Shown here piece after piece: positions 6,849-18,200 of a DNA stretch of 64,000 nt (position 1 is the stretch's first letter; the number at the start of each line of letters is the position of its first letter). The notes beneath the pieces are model-generated. The model was not told where the DNA came from and made no database searches. It saw only the letters and a list, made by a program, of their open reading frames with translations. The stretch lies in NCBI GenBank assembly GCA_017301995.1, contig JAFLEH010000015.1:1-64000 (forward strand), read 5' to 3'. This DNA is from Verrucomicrobiota bacterium (GTDB lineage Bacteria > Verrucomicrobiota > Verrucomicrobiia > Verrucomicrobiales > Akkermansiaceae). A program made the position numbers and the translations under genes.

Positions 6849-7133
6849 ATGACCCTCCTGACTACAACGATTGTCCCGGTTGCGGGGTGGCGCTCCCGGT
6901 ACGCGTTCCGGACCCCTCTCGACACCAGTCCGCTGGAGCATCTCAATGTATTGCGCCTCAACGCGATCCGCCAAGCGATCCGGCGCTCCGATCCGTCGGT
7001 CCGCTCGATCGCTGAGCTCGCCGTGCTCCATGGGGAGAAACATTTGGGCAGATTCGCGGCCGGATACGGCGGGATCTTCGGTGGGCTTCCCGGCGAAACG
7101 TGGCGGGCGCGGACCGCTCCCCGCGGGCGTTGA
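6849..7133 (+). pseudogene. AraC-family regulator, C-terminal HTH remnant
   Basis: About 94 codons. The segment L-R-L-N-A-I-R-Q-A-I-R-R, then I-A-E-L-A-V-L-H-G, then H-L-G-R-F-A-A-G-Y and F-G-G-L-P-G-E-T, reproduces the second helix-turn-helix and C-terminal signature of AraC/XylS regulators. The sensor domain and the first HTH are missing. Homology starts only at about 6885-6900, directly after the truncated attC8. Insertion of the cassette array, or a deletion at its edge, seems to have removed the 5' part. It is not expected to be functional. Confidence 0.65.
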
Positions 7134-7239
7134 GGTTTCGCCGACCGCGCCGGGGCGCCGAGCGGCTGTTAGGTAATTTCCGCGTGGCGGGCGGCGGATC
7201 CTGAAACACCCGCGTCCGGGCTTCCGTATCGTCGTGCCT

Positions 7240-7917
7240 ATGCGCACCTCCCGTTTGATCGCCGCCGTGTTTGCCGTTTCCGCCACCGTTTTGGCCGCCC
7301 AATCGCCGCCCTCGACGACCGGGCCGGGCTGGTCGCCCCTTTTCGCGGCCGACCTGGCCAACGCCGACAAGCCGGAACACGTTTGGTCGGTTAGCGATGG
7401 CGAACTCACCGCCAACGCCGACCAGGCGATCTGGACCAAGACCGATTACGAGAATTTCACCCTCGACCTTGAGTTCAAGAACGACAAAGGCACTAACAGC
7501 GGCGTCATCATCTATTGCACCGACACCTCCAACTGGATCCCGAAATCCGTGGAAATCCAGATCGCCGATCCGTTCGCGGAGAAGTGGGCCAAAGCCGACA
7601 AGACCTGGCATGGGGGAGGCATTTTCGGGCATTTGCCGCCCGCCAAACAAATGACCCGCAAGCCGGGCGAGTGGAACCACATGACCATCCAGGCCAAGGG
7701 GAAATCGGTGAAAGTCTGGCTGAACGGCACTCTAACCGCCGATATGGACATGTCCAAATGGACCTCCGCAAAGAAAAACCCGGACGGCACCGACATCCCC
7801 GAGTGGCTCAGCACCCCCTTCGCCGAACTTCCCACCAAGGGCCGCATCGGCCTTCAGGGCAAACACGGCGACGCCACCGTCTGGTTCCGCAACGTACGGG
7901 TGAGAATCGACGGTTAG
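7240..7917 (+). CDS. Secreted DUF1080 (3-keto-disaccharide hydrolase-like) protein
   Basis: 225 residues. The ATG at 7240 is chosen over GTG 7234 because the signal peptide begins there (L-I-A-A-V-F-A-V-S-A-T-V-L-A-A). The body shows the DUF1080 concanavalin-like fold: G-W-S-P-L-F near the start, D-L-E-F-K-N-D-K-G-T-N-S-G-V at mid-strand, P-G-E-W-N-H-M-T-I, V-W-L-N-G, and the closing G-R-I-G-L-Q-G-K-H-G and F-R-N-V-R. Family members hydrolyse 3-keto-glycosides or bind glycans, and are strongly expanded in Verrucomicrobia and Planctomycetes. It converges with the GH89 gene, with 22 bp between the stops. A role in glycan breakdown outside the cell is inferred. Confidence 0.9.
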   Translation: MRTSRLIAAVFAVSATVLAAQSPPSTTGPGWSPLFAADLANADKPEHVWSVSDGELTANADQAIWTKTDYENFTLDLEFKNDKGTNSGVIIYCTDTSNWIPKSVEIQIADPFAEKWAKADKTWHGGGIFGHLPPAKQMTRKPGEWNHMTIQAKGKSVKVWLNGTLTADMDMSKWTSAKKNPDGTDIPEWLSTPFAELPTKGRIGLQGKHGDATVWFRNVRVRIDG

Positions 7918-7939
7918 ACCCGCCTTGCGGCGCGCCGTC

Positions 7940-10603
7940 TCACCGTTTCCGGATGGAAATGATGCCGTTGGAGTCGTTGCCGCCGTGGGTGCGGACCTGC
8001 GCCCTGAGGGTGTATTTTCCGTTGAACACCCACCCGCCGGTTGCCAACCGATAGGTATTGGCGGTGTGCGCGTTGCCGGTGGAGCCCGCATGTGTGTCGC
8101 GCGCGATCTCGCGGCCGTTCACCAGCAGCGCCACCCATTCGATATCGAGCCGCTGGCCCCCGGATTGATAGGTGAACGCGATCTCGTAGTCACCCTCGGT
8201 CAGGATCTCGCCCGAGGCATCGATTTCGAGGATCTTTCCGGATGGGGCGATCTCTCCGGATTTCCATCTCCCCAGCAAAACCGCGCTGTCGGGGAGCCGG
8301 GTGAGTTCGCGGTCGAGAGCGAGGCCGAGCGCGTCCTCTCCCGCCACCGCCCGTTGGATCGCGGCGCGGTGTTTTTCCAGCATTTTCGCGGCAGTGGCCA
8401 CCGGATCTCCGATCGGAGCCGACGGCAAATCGGCCGGCGGATTGTTGACCTGTGAAATCTCCCAATCCGCGAGCGAAGCGTAGAAATCGTTGGCGCGAAA
8501 GGCCTCGCGGCCATGGGCCTGGGCGGCGGGATCGCGGTAGTCGCCGCGATCGATCGATCCGCGCAACATGGCGTGGAACTTTTGCCAGCGCGGCAGATAG
8601 TAGCGGGAGATCAGCCCGGACCACTCGCGCCATCCGTAGTCGAAGATCACCGAGTTGCGGCCGGACGGATCGGATAGGGGGGCCGGACCCCAGATCGTGA
8701 CGAGCTGCATCGCGTTGCGGGCAAACAGCTCCGCTTCGGCCGGTGTGGTTCCCCGCGCGCGGGCTTCGGACAGCCATTTTCCCAACAGAAATTCGGATCG
8801 CGTGGCAAGCAGCGTGTCGGTATCGGCCAGCAGGCGGTGAAACTCTCCGGTTAGGCGATCGAATCCGGCGCGGTCTTTCCGCAGATAGGCCAACCGGATC
8901 GCCCGGTGGAGATTCTGGGCGTGGTTGGAGAGAACCTGGCGGGTTAGATCGACGACATCGAAGCGGTAGCCGTCGGAGTTTCCGGCGAGCGGTTGTTCGG
9001 AAAGGAGCAGGTCGAGGGCTTCGACGAGTTTCAACTGCGGATAGGAAATCCCGAAGCCGAGGTTGGGTCCGGATTTCTTGGCGACAAGCGCCGGGCGCGC
9101 GGCGATCATCGAGCTTTGTTCCTGATGGGCGGAATCCTCATGGCCATAGGGCCCCTGATCGACGAGGATCCGCCAGGCCTCGCGGAGTTTGGCGGAGTCG
9201 GCGCCATAACGCCGGCGTGCGTAGGCGGCGAGCCAATCGGTTGCATCGGTGGGACCGCTCTGCCAGATTCTATCAAACACGGCGTCGTAGAACACCGGAT
9301 TCTGGCCAATGGCTTCCGGGAACAAGCCCATCCCCCTGCACCGCGGATCGCCCGCGGTGGCCTTGGCGAACGGGTTGGCGGTGATCGCGCCGACGTCGCC
9401 GTGCAGATTGATCCGCCCCCCGAAATTGTGCAGTTGGCCCTTGATGTAGTCGTGCCCCCAGAAGTCCGCGCGTTTCCCGGCTAGATCGAGCACCAGGAGT
9501 TGTCCTTTCGGGACGGCGTCGGTAATCTCCTTGCGGATCGACCACGCCTGCATCACCCAAACGGCTTGCGGGTCGCGCGATTTCATCAGCGCGTGGATCT
9601 CGCGGCCGACGGCGTTGAGATAATCCGCGCCGGGCTTGGGCGGGGCGCTCTCGTGAAACGGATCCGCCGCCCAAAGGTGGTCCCGAGTCCCGAAAAGCCG
9701 CACGCTTTCCTCCATGAAAACGCCGCCGATCCGCTTGAAGTACGGGTCGGTGGGATCGAGTTGGCAGGACCCTTGGAAGCCGCACCAGCCCGGTTGGCTG
9801 GCGATCGAAGCGGACGGCTGTTTCTGTTGGAGAAGGCGCGGCACGTAGCCGGAAAACCCTTGTCTAACCGGATTCATGCCGAGTTCCCGGGCGCGGGCGA
9901 GCCAGCGCTGGCCGAGTCCGACACGTTGCCCGATCCACGCGCGGGACACCGGGCCGCCATGGCCCTCGATATTGGTCATCCACTGCCACGCGCCGAACGC
10001 GGGACCGACGAGAAACCCGCGGGCCTCGGCGTCGCTGAAGCCGCATTTTACCAGAGTGTTGTACCACACGCCCTCCAGTCCGATCACGCCGAGCGGGGCG
10101 TTGATACCGTTCATGGCGAGGAAATCGAGTTCACGTTCCCAGCGCGGCCAATCCCACCAGGAGCAGGTGTAGTTGAGCGTGCAGTAGTTGAACATCACCC
10201 GGTAGGGATGTGGGTTGACCAAACGGATCCTGGCAGGCACGGCAGGCGGCGGCGATGGCAGCGCGAGTTGGTCGCCGCACCAGGACAAGTGGCAGTGCGC
10301 GAGGTTTTTCAGATAGTGGTTCAGCGCGGAGGCGATGGAAACACCGTTGTCGCCACGCAGCATGATCCTGCCGCCGACCGACTCGATTTCGAAAACATTA
10401 TGTCCGTCCGCGGCGGGAATGATTTCCGCGGCGAAGCCGGAGGCCCGCGGGCCAAGGACCCGTTTCAGCAGGCCGTTCGCGGCGGTTAGAGGATCGGACT
10501 GTCGCTCCATCGGCACGACGATGGGGGCTTCGGCGGCGGATGTGGGATTGGCGGACGCGGTCAGAACTACGGCCGCGGCGGAAAAAAGGGATGACAAATT
10601 CAT
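7940..10603 (-). CDS. Alpha-N-acetylglucosaminidase, GH89 (NAGLU)
   Basis: 887 residues with a signal peptide cleaved near T-S-A-A-E. Family features in order: an N-terminal domain (G-D-N-G-V-S-I-A-S-A-L-N-H-Y-L) and the catalytic barrel beginning N-Y-C-T-L-N-Y-T-C-S-W-W-D-W. Then come L-A-M-N-G-I-N, P-V-R-Q-G-F-S-G-Y-V-P, D-P-T-D-P-Y-F and W-V-M-Q-A-W-S. N-F-G-G-R and an all-helical C-terminal domain follow. A further beta-sandwich of about 140 residues ends the protein. GH89 enzymes remove terminal alpha-linked GlcNAc, for example from heparan sulfate or mucin glycans. It is divergently oriented to the helicase gene and probably acts in the periplasm or outside the cell. Confidence 0.93.
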   Translation of the reverse strand: MNLSSLFSAAAVVLTASANPTSAAEAPIVVPMERQSDPLTAANGLLKRVLGPRASGFAAEIIPAADGHNVFEIESVGGRIMLRGDNGVSIASALNHYLKNLAHCHLSWCGDQLALPSPPPAVPARIRLVNPHPYRVMFNYCTLNYTCSWWDWPRWERELDFLAMNGINAPLGVIGLEGVWYNTLVKCGFSDAEARGFLVGPAFGAWQWMTNIEGHGGPVSRAWIGQRVGLGQRWLARARELGMNPVRQGFSGYVPRLLQQKQPSASIASQPGWCGFQGSCQLDPTDPYFKRIGGVFMEESVRLFGTRDHLWAADPFHESAPPKPGADYLNAVGREIHALMKSRDPQAVWVMQAWSIRKEITDAVPKGQLLVLDLAGKRADFWGHDYIKGQLHNFGGRINLHGDVGAITANPFAKATAGDPRCRGMGLFPEAIGQNPVFYDAVFDRIWQSGPTDATDWLAAYARRRYGADSAKLREAWRILVDQGPYGHEDSAHQEQSSMIAARPALVAKKSGPNLGFGISYPQLKLVEALDLLLSEQPLAGNSDGYRFDVVDLTRQVLSNHAQNLHRAIRLAYLRKDRAGFDRLTGEFHRLLADTDTLLATRSEFLLGKWLSEARARGTTPAEAELFARNAMQLVTIWGPAPLSDPSGRNSVIFDYGWREWSGLISRYYLPRWQKFHAMLRGSIDRGDYRDPAAQAHGREAFRANDFYASLADWEISQVNNPPADLPSAPIGDPVATAAKMLEKHRAAIQRAVAGEDALGLALDRELTRLPDSAVLLGRWKSGEIAPSGKILEIDASGEILTEGDYEIAFTYQSGGQRLDIEWVALLVNGREIARDTHAGSTGNAHTANTYRLATGGWVFNGKYTLRAQVRTHGGNDSNGIISIRKR

Positions 10604-10725
10604 GGAACGGAACCGATGGGGTACGGCGCGGCATCCCGCGATGTTTCAGGGGATCTGCCTCGCCGTGCGGAGGTGGACCGCCGATTTTGCGTGGCTATTT
10701 TCCCGGAACCGGCTAGTTTCCCGGC

Positions 10726-12042
10726 ATGCGGTTTGACCAATTCGGTTTCGAGCAAGAGATTCTCCGGGCGATCGGGAAAGTGGGTTATGAAAAGCCCACT
10801 CCGGTGCAGACGGCGGCCATTCCCAAGGCGATGCAGGGCCACGATCTGATCACCATCGCCCAAACCGGAACGGGCAAGACCGCTGCCTTCGCGTGGCCGC
10901 TGCTCCATCGGTTGGCCGGCGGATTCCGCGCCGGCAAGGTGCGGGGCCTGCGGGCGCTGATTCTCGCGCCGACCCGCGAACTGGCGCTCCAGATCGCCGA
11001 AAGCGTGCGATCCTATGGCCGCCATTTGCCGGTGCGTGTGGCGGCGATCCACGGCGGGGTCGATGAATTCGCCCAGATCCGCTCGCTGCGCAAGGGCGCG
11101 CACATCGTGGTCGCCACGCCGGGACGGTTGTTGGATTTGTTGGAGAACGAGCGGATGGATTTGCGCGGGGTGGACTATCTGGTGCTCGACGAGGCCGACC
11201 GGATGCTCGACATGGGGTTTCTGCCGGACATCGAGACGATCGTTTCCCAACTGCCCAAACGGCGGCAGACGCTGATGTTTTCCGCCACGTTTCCGCGGGA
11301 GGTCGAGTCGCTGGCGCGGCGCTTCCTGCGCGAGCCGAAGCTGGTGCAGATCGGTAGGCGTTCGAATCCGGCGGAGACCGTGGACCAGGCGGTGTATGAG
11401 GTGCCGGCGCACTTGAAAGGCCCGCTGCTGCTGGAGTTGCTGCGGATGCCGAGATTCCGGCGGGTGCTGGTCTTCGTGAAAATGAAGGAAGGCGCGGATC
11501 GTCTGACCGGATTCCTCGAGGCGGCCGGCGTGCGGGTGGCCAAACTGCATTCCAGCCGCTCGCAGGATCAGCGGCTCGCCGCGCTGCAGCGTTTCAAGAA
11601 CGGCGAAGTCCAGGTGCTGGTGGCCACCGACATCATGGCGCGCGGGATGGACATCGAGGGCGTGAGCCAGGTGGTGAATTATGATTTTCCGGTGAATCCG
11701 GAGGATTATATACATCGGATCGGCCGTACCGGCCGGGCGGAAGCGCGCGGCGAGGCGGTGAGTTTCGTCCCCCCGGAGGATTTGAATCTGCTGGGGATTC
11801 TCGAATTGTTCATCGGCGAGCGCCTGTCCCGTCGCCGGATACAGGCATTCGACTACCGGGCTCCGAAGCAACCGCGGGACCCGTTGGCGGCCCAGCCGAT
11901 TCGCGACTGGCGCAAGCGCACCCGCGAGGCCGAGGCGAAGCGCGCCGCCCAACCCGCCGCAAAGCCCAAACCCGCCGCGCCACCTCCCGCCCGGAAGGGA
12001 AAACAGGAAAACCGCAATCGCACCGGTCCGGGTGGCCGCTAG
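10726..12042 (+). CDS. DEAD-box ATP-dependent RNA helicase, RhlE-like
   Basis: 438 residues. The Q motif (Y-E-K-P-T-P-V-Q) precedes Walker A A-Q-T-G-T-G-K-T (45-52). Then come P-T-R-E-L-A, T-P-G-R, V-L-D-E-A-D and S-A-T, and in the second RecA-like domain R-G-M-D-I and H-R-I-G-R-T-G-R. The C-terminal tail is rich in R, K, A and P, as in RhlE/CsdA-type helicases that remodel RNA during ribosome assembly or cold adaptation. The gene has its own 122-bp divergent promoter region with the GH89 gene and converges on the giant RCC1 gene. The RhlE-like placement is by overall layout only. Confidence 0.93.
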   Translation: MRFDQFGFEQEILRAIGKVGYEKPTPVQTAAIPKAMQGHDLITIAQTGTGKTAAFAWPLLHRLAGGFRAGKVRGLRALILAPTRELALQIAESVRSYGRHLPVRVAAIHGGVDEFAQIRSLRKGAHIVVATPGRLLDLLENERMDLRGVDYLVLDEADRMLDMGFLPDIETIVSQLPKRRQTLMFSATFPREVESLARRFLREPKLVQIGRRSNPAETVDQAVYEVPAHLKGPLLLELLRMPRFRRVLVFVKMKEGADRLTGFLEAAGVRVAKLHSSRSQDQRLAALQRFKNGEVQVLVATDIMARGMDIEGVSQVVNYDFPVNPEDYIHRIGRTGRAEARGEAVSFVPPEDLNLLGILELFIGERLSRRRIQAFDYRAPKQPRDPLAAQPIRDWRKRTREAEAKRAAQPAAKPKPAAPPPARKGKQENRNRTGPGGR

Positions 12043-12202
12043 CATGAGCCGCGGAAGCGGTGTTCAGGAGGGTCCGGCAATCGATGGTTTGACGGCACGC
12101 TCCGAAGCGCGCCGCGTGGATTGCCTCCGGCTGTGGTTGGCAATCCAACAATCGCCGTTGTCATTTGGCTCTTCCCCAAGCGGCGCCGCAAGACGCCCAA
12201 AC

Positions 12203-15200
12203 TCAGGGTGCCGTGACCTTCAGGCGAATGAACAATTGCCCCTTGTTGCCGACAGGCACGCTGAAGTGATGCAGGGCGGGGGATACCCCCGTATTGCCAG
12301 TGTCGGGAATGGTGGTCCAGCTTCCGGGCAGCAGCGTCTCGCTCCATTCCGCGCCATAGGTGATGCCGCCTACGCCTTCGGGTTGTGCGAAGGAAATCGA
12401 AAGATTGCCGCCGATTCTTTGCGGAGCGGGAATGAGCCCTGAACTGTCTTGTTTGGGATCCAGACCGAGGGCGAATTCCATGATGTTAGATAGTCCGTCG
12501 TGGTCAAAATCATTGAGATCCGCCCCATCTCCGCTGTCCGCTCCATTTCCAAAGTTGGCGAACCTCCAGTTGGGCAAGGCGGGCAAGGGCGCGGCCACCA
12601 GCGCCAGGCTATGAGATGCCTTGGATCCACCCATGAGCAGGGTGATTCTCTCTCCGAATCCAAGGGACCCGGTTTGGATCGCCACCGGCACGGGCCGATA
12701 CGTGATCGTATCGTCGCCAATCTGGCCGTAGGTGTTGCTGCCCCAAGCGACCGCGGTACCGTCCGAGCAAAGCGCCATGCTGTGCGAACCACCCGCAATC
12801 ACTGAGACCACCGATTTTCCCGCGAGAGCCGAGACACCCGCATTGGTGCTGACCGCCACAGGAACGGAACGGTTCGTCGTGGTGTTGTCACCTATCTGGC
12901 CGTAGTTGTTGAGCCCCCATGTCACAATGGTTCCGTCCGAGCAAAGCGCCAAACTGTGTGACTCGCCCGCTGCCACCGACACCACCGTCTTGCCGGATAG
13001 GGCCGAAACACCCGCTTCGGTGTTGACCGCCACGGGCACGGAACGATTCGCCGTGGTGTTGTCGCCAAGCTGGCCGTAGAAGTTATAGCCCCATGCGACC
13101 AAGGTGCCGTCCGAGCAGAGCGCAAGATTATGGGAGTCACCCGCCGCCACCGCCACCACCATCTTGCCGGATAGGGCGGAAACACCCTCAGCCGTGTTGA
13201 CCTCCACGGGCACGGATCGGCTCATTGTGGTGCCGTCACCCAGTTTGCCATAAAGGTTGTCTCCCCACGCGACCACTTTTCCGTCCGTACAGAGTGCGAG
13301 ACTGTGGGACCCTCCGGCCGCCACTGCCACCACTGATTTTCCGGATAGTGCCGAGGTCCCCGCGGTTGTGTTCACCGCCACGGGATTGGAACGATTCGTC
13401 GTGGTGTTGTCGCCGAGCTGACCGCTGGAGTTATTGCCCCACCCCACCGCGAAACCATCCGAGCAGAGTGCCAGGCTGTGGCCTTCCCCGGCAGCCAGTG
13501 ACACCACTGTTTTGCCTGAGAGGGCGGAGGTCCCTTGGGACATACTGACCGCCACCGGAACGGAGCGACTTGTCGTGGTTCCATCGCCCAACTGTCCGTA
13601 GGAATTGAGTCCCCACGAGATCACCGATCCGTCCGCGCAGCGCGCCAGGCCATGATATCCCCCGGTCGCTCCCGCAACGACCGTTTTTTCTGATAGAGCT
13701 GACACCCCTTGGACCGAATTGACCGGTGACGGCTTGGTTTCATACGGCAGGGTGTTGTCGCCAAGCTGGTTGGAATAATTGGATCCCCATGAGGCCAGGG
13801 AGCCGTCCGAGCAGAGCGCAAGACTGTGGGAACCACCCGCCTTCAACGCTGTGACCGTTCGACCGGAAAGCACGGAGTCTCCCGTGACAGTGACCGCCAC
13901 AGGCACGGACCAATCGGTGACTGAGTTGTTGCCAAGCTGACCCTGACCATTGAAGCCCCAGGCAGCCACCGTTCCGTCACTACAGCGCGCCAAGCTGTGG
14001 GTACTACCCGCCTCCACCGCCACCACGGTCTTTCCTGCAAGCGCCGATCCCCCCGTAGTCGTGTTGACAGCGGTCGGCACGGAACGATTTGTTATGGATC
14101 CGTCACCAAGCTGACCAGGATGGTTGTAGCCCCATGCCACCACAATGCCATCCGAGCATAGGGCAAGACTGAAGTTTCCCCCCGCTGCCAACGCCACCAC
14201 TGTTTTGCCGAAAATCGCTGATACGCCTGAGACGGCGTTGACCGCCACCGGCGCGAACCGATCGATTGTGGAGTTGTTGCCAAGCTCCCCAGCGGAGTTG
14301 GATCCCCACGCGGCAACGGTGCCGTCCGAGCATCGTGCCAGGCTGTGGGTTTGTCCCGCCGCCACCGACACTACCGTTTTGCCGGCTAGCGCCGAAGATC
14401 CCGACGATTTGCTAACCGCAAGTGGCAACAATCCATCGGTGTAACCGCCTGTGCCAAGCTGGCCCCGCCCGTTTGCGCCCCATGCGGCAACGGTTCCGTC
14501 CGTACAAAGCGCCAGACTGTGGGCTCCGCCCGCCGCCACCGCCACCACGGTCTTTCCTGCAAGCGCCGATCCCCCCGTAGCCGTGTTGACAGCGGTCGGC
14601 ACGGAACGATTTGTTATGGATCCATCACCAAGCTGACCTCGATAGTTGTAGCCCCATGCCACCACAATGCCATCCGAGCAGAGAGCAAGACTGAAGGTTC
14701 CCCCCGCTGCCACCGCCACCACTGTTTTGCCAGCGAGCGCCGACACACCAATAGCTGTGTTTACCGCTACCGGAACCGACCGGTTCGTCGTGGTGTTGTC
14801 GCCCAACTGGCCATAGGAATTGCTTCCCCATGCGACCACTGTTCCGTCCGAACAGAGCGCCAGACTGTGACTTCCACCCGCCGAGACAGCCACCACCGTT
14901 TTGCCGGCAAGCGCCGAGACTCCCGCGGTTCTATCAACCGCCACAGCCAGGGGTCGATAGCCCACGGAATTCTTGCCAAGCTGGCCATACGAATTATTAC
15001 CCCAGGAAAACACCCGGGTGTTGGGCCAGACGAGAACGAGATCGTTGCCGCCGCCGCCGAAATAGTCGGCGATGAATTCATAGTTTATTCCTCCATAGGG
15101 CAGCATCACTCTCTGACCCTGCGCGAGATTGTCGAAGGTGCCATTGATGAAACCCGGTCCCGTGTTGCGGATCACCGTGAGTTCGGCGCCGGTGACCGGA

Positions 15201-18200
15201 GCATGGGCAAGCGAGAGGTTCACACTGCTGCCGGAAAGGGTTATGCTTTCTGTTGTTAGCGGGACATCGGTCCCGGACGCGAAACGGGCGTTCAGTGTGC
15301 CCGGACAGGTGCCAAGGATTGCAAATTCAAAAGGCCTCTCATGGGGGTCATCGCTTGGGATGCTAACAGTCGCGGTGCGCATCCAGACCGCACTGGGCAC
15401 AAAGGTTATCTGGAAGGTCGTGCTGCCACCCGCGGCTATCGGCGACTCCGGTTGGCTCGTGACCGTGAAATCCGTAGCATGGGCTCCGGACACCACAACC
15501 TTGGGCGCACCGGTCAGATTGAGGGGCACATTCCCCGTGTTCTGAATCGTAAACGTCCGTGTGAGCCCGCCACCACCCATGGTCGTGGTGCCGAAGTCCG
15601 TATGGTTCGCGAGGCTGGGCGTGGTGGCGCCCACTGGGATTGATGCGCCGTTGCCTGTGAGTTTCATTTCGGGTGCGTATGGCGCCGCCACGAGTGCCAG
15701 CGTATGACTGCCATTCGATCCGCCCATGAGCCGGGTGAAGCGCTCGCCGAAGGCAAGCGGCGCGGCATTTACCGCCACTGGCACGGAACGATTCGTCGTG
15801 GTCCCGTCGCCAAGCTGGCCGTTGGAGTTGTAGCCCCAGGTTGCCACGGTGCCATCCGCGCAGAGCGCCAGGCTGTGGGAGAGTCCCACAGCAACCGCCG
15901 CCACCGTCTTTTCGGCGAGCGCCGAGACACCTGCGGCAATGCTAACCGGCACCGGGACCGTACGGTTCGTCGTAGTGCCATCCCCAAGCTGGCCGTTGGA
16001 GTTGAATCCCCAGGCGGCCACGGTGCCGTCCGCGCAGAGCGCCAGACTGTGGCTTCCACCGGCCGCCACACCGATCACCATGCTGTTGGAGAGCGCGGAT
16101 ATACCGGCCGCCGCATTGGTCGCCACCGGCACGGATCGATTGGTCGAAGTGTTGTCGCCGAGTTGGCCGTAGGAATTGTTGCCCCAGGCGGCCACGGTTC
16201 CGTCAGAGCAGAGCGCCATGCTATGGGACCCGCCCGCTGTCACGGCCACCACTGTTTTGCCGGAGAGTACGGAGATGCCTGCAGCTCTGTTAACCGCGAC
16301 CGGTACGGAACGACTCGTCGTGGTGTTGTCGCCAAGTCGGCCGGAGCCGTTGTAGCCCCATGCGACCACGGTGCCGTCCGCACACAGTGCGAGACTGTGC
16401 CTTTCTCCTGCCGCCACCGCCACCGCCATCTTGCCTGCAAGTGCGGAAAAGCCCGCTGCGGTGGTGACCGCCACCGGAACGTAAAAGTCCGCCGTGGTGT
16501 TGTTGCCAAGCTGGCCGGCGGTGTTGGAACCCCATGCGGCCACGGTTCCGTCCGAGCAGAGCGCCAGACTGTGGGAACCGCCCGCCGCCACAGCCACCAC
16601 GGTTTTGCCGGCGAGGGCTGAAACTCCCGGGGTCGTATTGACCGCCACCGGCACGTAACGGTGGGTCGTGGTGTTGTCACCAAGCTGTCCGTAGTAGTTG
16701 TAGCCCCATGCGGCCACGGTTCCGTCCGAACAAAGCGCCAGACTGTGGTAGGTGCCTGTCGCCACCGACACCACGATCTTGCCGGCGAGTGCCGATACGC
16801 CAATGGCTGAGTTGACCGCCACCGGCACCGAGCGGTTTGGCACGCCATTGTCGCCAAGCTGGCCGGCGGAGTTGCCCCCCCAGGCGAAGGTCCGTTGGTT
16901 GGCCCAGACGAGCACGAGATCGTTGCCACTACCGCCGTAGTAGTTTGCCACGAATTCGTAAGTGATCCCGCCATAGGGCAGTTCCACCTTCTGCCCCTGC
17001 GCGAGGTTGTCGAATGTGCCTGTGATGAAGCCCGGACCGGTGTTGTTCACCACAGTAAGGTTCGTTCCGGTCGCCGGAATGAAGTTCAGCGACAGGTTTA
17101 CGGTGCTGCCTGTGGCGATGAGTCCGTTGGTAGTAAGCGGCACCCCGCCGACAGCGGCGAAGCTGGCATCCAGAGCGACAGCCCGGTTCCCCTGAATGGC
17201 GAAGTCATAGGGATTCTCATCCACGTCATTGCTGGCGATACTGACGGTGGCCCTGCGCAGCCACTCCCCGGTGGGATTGAAAGCGATTTGGAAGGTTGTG
17301 CTGCCGCCCGCGGCTACCGACGATTCGGGTTGACTCGTGACGGTGAAATCTACGGTATGGGGGCCGCCGAGCAACACTTTGGGATTGCCAGTCAGTTTGA
17401 GCGTTTGATTGCCCGTGTTGTGAATGGTAAATGTCCGCGTGACCGTGCCGCCACCCACCGCGGTGATGCCGAAGTCCGTGTGGTCCGCACCAATTGGTGT
17501 TACGCTACCATCGGGGATCGCCGTGCCGTTGCCGGAGAGGTTCATTTCAGGGGTGTAAGGCACGGCCACGAACGCGAAGGAATGATTGGCGGTAGATCCG
17601 CACATGATCCGGGTGAATTGTTCTCCCGCGGCAAGCGGAGCGGTGCTGACGGCGACCGGCACGGCACGGTTGGTTGTGGTGGTGTCGCCGATCTGGCCAT
17701 ACGCGTTATAGCCCCAAAGGGCAACGGTCCCGTCCGAACAACGTGCCATACTGTGACCGCTACCTGTACACATTTCCACCAATGTTTTGCCAGCGAGCGC
17801 CGAAACACCCGCAACCTTGTTGACTGCCACAGGCACGGAACGCGATGTCCAGGAGTTGTCGCCAATCTGGCCGTAGTAGTTGCTGCCCCATGCGGCCAGA
17901 GTGCCGTCCGCGCAGAGTGCCAGATTGTGGCTGCCACCCGCCGTCACTGCCACTACCGTCTTGCCAGAGAGGGCTGAAACACCCGGAGTCATGTTGACCG
18001 CCACCGGCGCGATACGATCCACCAAACTGCTGTCGCCAATCTGGCCTGCGGAGTTGGACCCCCAAGCGACCACGGTGCCGTCCGAGCAGAGTGCCAGACT
18101 GTGGGAGCCGCCCGCAGCCACGGCCAGCACCGACTTTCCGGCGAGAGCCGAGAGACCAGAGGTCGTGTTGACCGCCACCGGCACAGAACGATCCACCCCA

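Noticed and set aside
7168-7174. GTTAGGT as the missing R' core of attC8
   Set aside because: It fits GTTRRRY but is about 360 bp from the R'' box, with an AraC coding remnant in between, and GTTAG words are common in this chromosome.
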